Below are positions 5,919 to 8,347 of a stretch of 8,347 nt of DNA, piece by piece. Below the pieces are notes generated by a model that did not search any database, was not told the DNA's origin, and saw only the letters and a program-made list of their open reading frames with translations. The first letter of the stretch is position 1. Each line of letters begins with the position of its first letter. Source of the stretch: Actinomycetes bacterium (GTDB lineage Bacteria > Actinomycetota > Acidimicrobiia > Spongiisociales > UBA5794); contig JAHEEL010000100.1 in assembly GCA_024640745.1 (NCBI GenBank), forward strand, positions 1 through 8,347, written 5' to 3'. Both the position numbers and the translations under genes were made by a program.

Positions 5919-6635
5919 ATGACGGGATCGAACATCGCCATCGTTACGGGGGGCACCGGCTCGGTCGGCCGGGCGCTCGTCCCCTTGCTCATTCAGCGCA
6001 ATTTCCGGCTCGGCGTCACCTACATCATTCCCGAGGAGGCCGCCGCGTTCGAGCGCGACTTCGATCTCGACGCGGATCAGTTGCTGCTGCGGCGGGTCGA
6101 CGCCGTTGATCCAACGGCAATGGACCGATTCGTTCAGGAGACGGTTGACACGTTTGGCGGTCTCAACGTGCTCGTGTGCCTCGTGGGCGGCTGGGCCGGT
6201 GGACGCGACGTCCACGAGACCGACAACGTTCGATTCGATCGCATGATCGATCTCAATCTGCGCTCCACCTTCAACGCCGTGCGGGCCGCTATTCCTCACA
6301 TGCGCGACGAAGACTGGGGCCGCATCATCATGCTCGGGAGTCGGCAGGCCATCGACGCTCCGGCCGGTCAGGCCGCATACAACGTGGCGAAGGCGGGCGT
6401 CGTGGCCCTCGCAAAGTCCGTCGCCCGTGAGCTCTCGGACACCAACGTGACCAGCAACGTCCTGCTCGCTTCGGTGATCGACACCGAACGGACCAGGGGG
6501 GCGCTCCCCTATGCCGACTACGTCAACTGGCCCAAACCGGACGAGATCGCGAACGTGATCGATTTCCTCACCGGTCACCGCTCGGCCGTCATCGACGGCG
6601 CCCAGATCCCCGTGTGGGGCGCCGCGGAGTTCTAG
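5919..6635 (+). CDS. Short-chain dehydrogenase/reductase (SDR), NAD(P)-dependent
   Basis: This is a classical SDR with a Rossmann fold that oxidises or reduces an alcohol/carbonyl group using NAD(P)(H). The cofactor motif is TGGTGSVG (10-17). D61 in RRVDAVD lies where the adenine-binding Asp of the family is expected. The usual NNAG stretch is LVGG (88-91), a variant seen in some SDRs. The active site is present: N113 in DLNLRSTFN, S141 in IIMLGSRQ, and Y154/K158 in YNVAK. The C-terminal part has PKPDEIANVIDFLTG (205-219) and AVIDGAQIPVWG (223-234), the common SDR ending. The length of 238 aa is typical. The gene is divergent from the sugar ATPase and no partner gene follows directly. The substrate cannot be assigned; a 3-oxoacyl reductase-like or sugar dehydrogenase-like role is possible. 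Confidence 0.92.
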   Translation: MTGSNIAIVTGGTGSVGRALVPLLIQRNFRLGVTYIIPEEAAAFERDFDLDADQLLLRRVDAVDPTAMDRFVQETVDTFGGLNVLVCLVGGWAGGRDVHETDNVRFDRMIDLNLRSTFNAVRAAIPHMRDEDWGRIIMLGSRQAIDAPAGQAAYNVAKAGVVALAKSVARELSDTNVTSNVLLASVIDTERTRGALPYADYVNWPKPDEIANVIDFLTGHRSAVIDGAQIPVWGAAEF

Positions 6636-6648
6636 CCAGTCGCCGAAT

Positions 6649-6714
6649 CCCTCCCTTCGCTGGATTCCTCCCTCTGAGGGGGAGGTGCGGCGGCAACGCC
6701 GCCGACGGAGGGGG
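6649..6714 (+). repeat. Palindromic repeat element (REP-like) with nested hairpins
   Basis: Just after the SDR stop is a compact structured block. CCTCCCTC (6667-6674) pairs with GAGGGGG-AGG-type sequence ending at 6685, giving an 8-bp stem with one G-U and a TGA loop. GCGGCG (6687-6692) pairs with CGCCGC (6697-6702) around a GCAA tetraloop. The outer CCCTCC (6649-6654) can pair with GGAGGG (6707-6712). The result is a three-way-junction-like fold. Such intergenic palindromes are usually multicopy REP or MITE-like elements, but copy number cannot be seen here. It could also act as the SDR terminator. Confidence 0.55.
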
Positions 6715-6808
6715 TCGAACGGATCCGCGACGCGCAAGGTCCCGATTGGAGTGCAAGAAACACGCGACCTGCTGCCTGTGACGAGTCGTTTCTGTCACTG
6801 ACTCTTGG

Positions 6809-6814
6809 TACGTT
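6809..6814 (+). promoter_or_regulatory. -10 box TACGTT of the HNH gene
   Basis: GGTACGTT holds a TANNNT box followed by six bases (GCGGGT) and ATG 6821. There is no Shine-Dalgarno, so a leaderless start is likely. Confidence 0.5.
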
Positions 6815-6820
6815 GCGGGT

Positions 6821-7984
6821 ATGGATATCGAGAACGCCACGAACGACGAGATTGAGCGGGAGTTGCTTGATCGCGAGTCTGCGATCGCCCGGTCGAGGGC
6901 CGAGCAGATGGTGTTGTTGCGCGAGGTCGATCGGCGTCAGACACCGACCGCGGCGGGTTGCGCGTCGTTGGGTGAGTGGGTGTGTAGCCGCCTCGATGTT
7001 GCTCCGGAAACCGCCCGGGACTTGGTCGCCACCGCTCGGCGTCTCGAGGAGCTGCCTGATGTCGAGGACGCAGTGGCGGCGGGGGTGATCGGCTTCGATC
7101 GGGCGGTGGCGGTCGGGAGGTTCGGCGGGCGGGACGACACCGGCGACCTCACCGATCTGGATGGCTACGACGTTGCCGGGATCCGCCGCCTGGCGGCGAA
7201 ACGGCGCCGCATGAGCCGGATCGATGAGGAGATGGCGTTCAACGACCGCTACCTGGTGGTGGAACCCAACCTGGATGAATCCCAGTGGCGCCTCAATGGC
7301 CGCCTGCCGGGCTTTGCGGGCAGGATCGTGGTTGATGCCCTCGATGCGAAGGCCGGCATGTTCCCCAGCGAATCCGGATCGGTGAGGGTGTCGCGGGCGG
7401 CACGCGCTGCGGATGCGTTGTGGGCGATCAGCCTCGACACCCTCTGCGGCGGTGACGGGGTGAGTATCGAAGACCCCCGATCTGTGTTGACGGTGTTTGT
7501 CGACGCAAACGAGGCGGCAGCGTCGAATGGTCGAGCCGGGGTGACGATCGAAGGTGGGCCTCGGGTTGGGGAGGCTGCGATCGAAGCGATCCTGTGTGAC
7601 GGTGTGGTCGAGGTCACCGCCCGAGCATCCGACGGGACACCACTCGCCATGGGACGCCGGTCCCGAGTTATCCCGCCGCGGTTGCGCCGCTTCGTGTTGG
7701 ATCGTGACGGTGCGGCGTGCACGATTTCGGGCTGTACCAGCCGGTATCGCCTGCAGGTGCATCACATCACCCGATGGGTCGACGGTGGCCGTACCGATCT
7801 GGGGAATCTGACGACGGTGTGCTGGTTCCATCACCAGGTTGCGATCCACGGCCGGGGCTTCCGCATCGACCCCGAATCGCCGCCCCAGAGGAGACGACTC
7901 CTCCACCCCCCGATCCACGGCCCACCCTGGCTCGATCAAGCAAGAGCCGAAGGCACCGTCATCAACGAGAAGCCGAGATTCTGA
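6821..7984 (+). CDS. DUF222/13E12-like protein with C-terminal HNH endonuclease domain
   Basis: Actinobacterial genomes often carry several such proteins; in Mycobacterium tuberculosis the related 13E12 genes lie in REP13E12 repeats. The cellular role is unknown. Residues 1-200 form an alpha-helical DUF222-type region: an acidic helix IERELLDRESAIARSRAEQM (11-30), then GCASLGEWVCSRLDVAPETARDLVATA-type sequence (46-72) and LPDVEDAVAAGVIGFDRAVAV (78-98). The HNH domain spans about 285-348: RLRRFVLDRDGAAC (287-300), zinc cysteines C300 and C305, VHHITRWVDGGRTDLGNL (313-330) with catalytic H314/H315 and N329, and C334 with H337/H338. All expected HNH residues are present, so it looks active. It is 387 aa and intact. 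ATG 6821 follows a TACGTT box. Palindromic repeats lie on both sides, which hints at past mobility. Confidence 0.9.
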   Translation: MDIENATNDEIERELLDRESAIARSRAEQMVLLREVDRRQTPTAAGCASLGEWVCSRLDVAPETARDLVATARRLEELPDVEDAVAAGVIGFDRAVAVGRFGGRDDTGDLTDLDGYDVAGIRRLAAKRRRMSRIDEEMAFNDRYLVVEPNLDESQWRLNGRLPGFAGRIVVDALDAKAGMFPSESGSVRVSRAARAADALWAISLDTLCGGDGVSIEDPRSVLTVFVDANEAAASNGRAGVTIEGGPRVGEAAIEAILCDGVVEVTARASDGTPLAMGRRSRVIPPRLRRFVLDRDGAACTISGCTSRYRLQVHHITRWVDGGRTDLGNLTTVCWFHHQVAIHGRGFRIDPESPPQRRRLLHPPIHGPPWLDQARAEGTVINEKPRF

Positions 7985-7994
7985 GCAGCCAAGG

Positions 7995-8025
7995 CCTCCG
8001 TCGCTCCCACCGTCAGAAAGGGGAG
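7995..8025 (-). repeat. Possible degenerate inverted copy of the palindromic element
   Basis: CCTCCGTCG (7995-8003) is the exact reverse complement of CGACGGAGG at 6703-6711. It is followed by CTCCC, then TCAGA and GGGGAG (8004-8025). The reverse complement of the upstream element has CTCCCCCTCAGAGGGAG in the corresponding place. The GC-rich central hairpin is missing. The copy begins ten bases after the HNH stop. The match is short, so chance similarity in GC-rich DNA is possible. Confidence 0.3.
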
Positions 8026-8030
8026 ACGAA

Positions 8031-8068
8031 GACGAGCCGATGCTCGTCCGCGGCAGGGGCGGGCCGCG
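8031..8068. terminator. Tandem hairpins downstream of the HNH gene
   Basis: GACGAGC (8031-8037) pairs perfectly with GCTCGTC (8042-8048) around CGAT. Immediately after, CGCGGC (8049-8054) pairs with GCCGCG (8063-8068) around an 8-base loop. No T-run follows on the plus strand, so this is a structured 3' region rather than a proven terminator. Confidence 0.35.
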
Positions 8069-8252
8069 AGCCATCACCCAGACGACAAGGCCCGCCGCCC
8101 CGGGACGCGGGAACACAGCGAGGGCGCGAAGAGGCGACCCGGGAGCTTGGATCACCGAGATAAAGCCCGCCGCGTGTCCCGGGTTCTGAGCCTCGCTTCT
8201 CAAGTCTTCCGTCTCACTCCGGCGACTCACCCTCGGCAGCCGCGCATCCCAC

Positions 8253-8258
8253 TACTGT
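8253..8258 (+). promoter_or_regulatory. -10 box TACTGT of the oxidoreductase gene
   Basis: TACTGT is followed by six bases (CCGCCC) and GTG 8265. The absence of a Shine-Dalgarno and the spacing point to a leaderless GTG start. Confidence 0.45.
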
Positions 8259-8264
8259 CCGCCC

Positions 8265-8347
8265 GTGCAGACTTCCTACGACGTCGTCATCATCGGATCC
8301 GGCTTCGGGGGCAGCGTTTCGGCGTTGCGGCTCACCGAGAAGGGCTA
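8265..8347 (+). CDS. FAD-dependent oxidoreductase N-terminus (GMC/cholesterol-oxidase-like), runs off right edge
   Basis: Only the first 27 codons are present: a short lead (MQTS), then YDVVIIGSGFGGSVSALRL. This is a beta-alpha FAD-binding dinucleotide fold with GSGFGG (residues 11-16) as the GxGxxG motif. The form YDVVIIGSGFGGSVSALRLTEKG is typical of the GMC/cholesterol-oxidase-like group, whose members oxidise alcohols or sterols with FAD. Many other flavoproteins start similarly, so the subfamily is tentative. GTG 8265 is chosen because of the six-base spacing from TACTGT and because the flavin motif falls at the expected distance from it. Confidence 0.75.
   Translation, partial: MQTSYDVVIIGSGFGGSVSALRLTEKG

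Larger units (their letters stand above)
7985..8264. other. 280-base non-coding gap after the HNH gene
   Basis: No convincing gene is seen on either strand. The gap holds a degenerate repeat at its left end, two hairpins (8031-8048 and 8049-8068) and, at its right end, the promoter box of the oxidoreductase. The stretch 8069-8250 shows nothing recognisable. Confidence 0.6.

Noticed and set aside
6632..8230. Long open frame on the minus strand, 532 codons, opposite the HNH gene
   Set aside because: It is the antisense shadow of a clear DUF222/HNH gene. The translation is rich in Arg, Pro and His, has no recognisable domain, and runs through the palindromic repeat.
1..8347. CRISPR arrays, tRNA or rRNA genes, transposases, prophage or defence genes
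   Set aside because: Looked for and not seen: no regularly spaced direct repeats, no tRNA-like cloverleaf with conserved GTTCRA arm recognised, and no integrase or transposase motif. The HNH gene is the only nuclease-like product.

Overview
This is high-GC, gene-dense bacterial DNA, most likely from an actinobacterium. The evidence is a 13E12/DUF222-type HNH protein, a CofC/FbiD-like coenzyme F420 enzyme, a MshB/Mca-like PIG-L deacetylase, and genes starting within a few bases of TANNNT -10 boxes (leaderless-type starts). A class such as Acidimicrobiia would fit, but this is inference from gene content and style; no rRNA or other phylogenetic marker is present.

Layout: (1) 1-338, minus strand: the N-terminal part of pyruvate kinase, leaving the window at its left edge, with an apparent one-base frameshift near position 52. 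(2) 351-3076, plus strand: a polar amino-acid ABC transporter made of a binding lipoprotein, one permease and an ATPase. It is preceded by a possible 8-codon leaderless upstream ORF whose stop overlaps the Shine-Dalgarno of the binding protein. A strong GC hairpin sits between binding protein and permease, and a terminator-like hairpin lies downstream. (3) 3114-4556, plus strand: a divergent CofC/FbiD-like nucleotidyltransferase, then a PIG-L deacetylase. Each has its own near-start promoter box, and the two boxes share an identical 12-base block. (4) 4590-5810, minus strand: an orphan MalK/UgpC/MsmK-type sugar-ABC ATPase, convergent with the deacetylase. (5) 5919-6635, plus strand: a short-chain dehydrogenase, divergent from the ATPase. 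(6) 6649-8048: a palindromic repeat, a DUF222/HNH (13E12-like) gene, and a shorter degenerate inverted match to the repeat, followed by hairpins. (7) 8265-8347: the N-terminus of an FAD-dependent (GMC/cholesterol-oxidase-like) oxidoreductase running off the right edge.

Functionally the window is mostly housekeeping and transport. The amino-acid importer forms one working unit: periplasm-side lipoprotein, probably homodimeric permease, and ATPase. The sugar ATPase may serve permeases encoded elsewhere. The points most worth a second look are the repeated leaderless promoter geometry, the leaderless mini-ORF before the importer, the inverted palindromic elements around the HNH gene, the substituted lysine motif in the CofC-like protein and the pyruvate kinase frameshift. 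No defence system, CRISPR array, tRNA or rRNA was seen.
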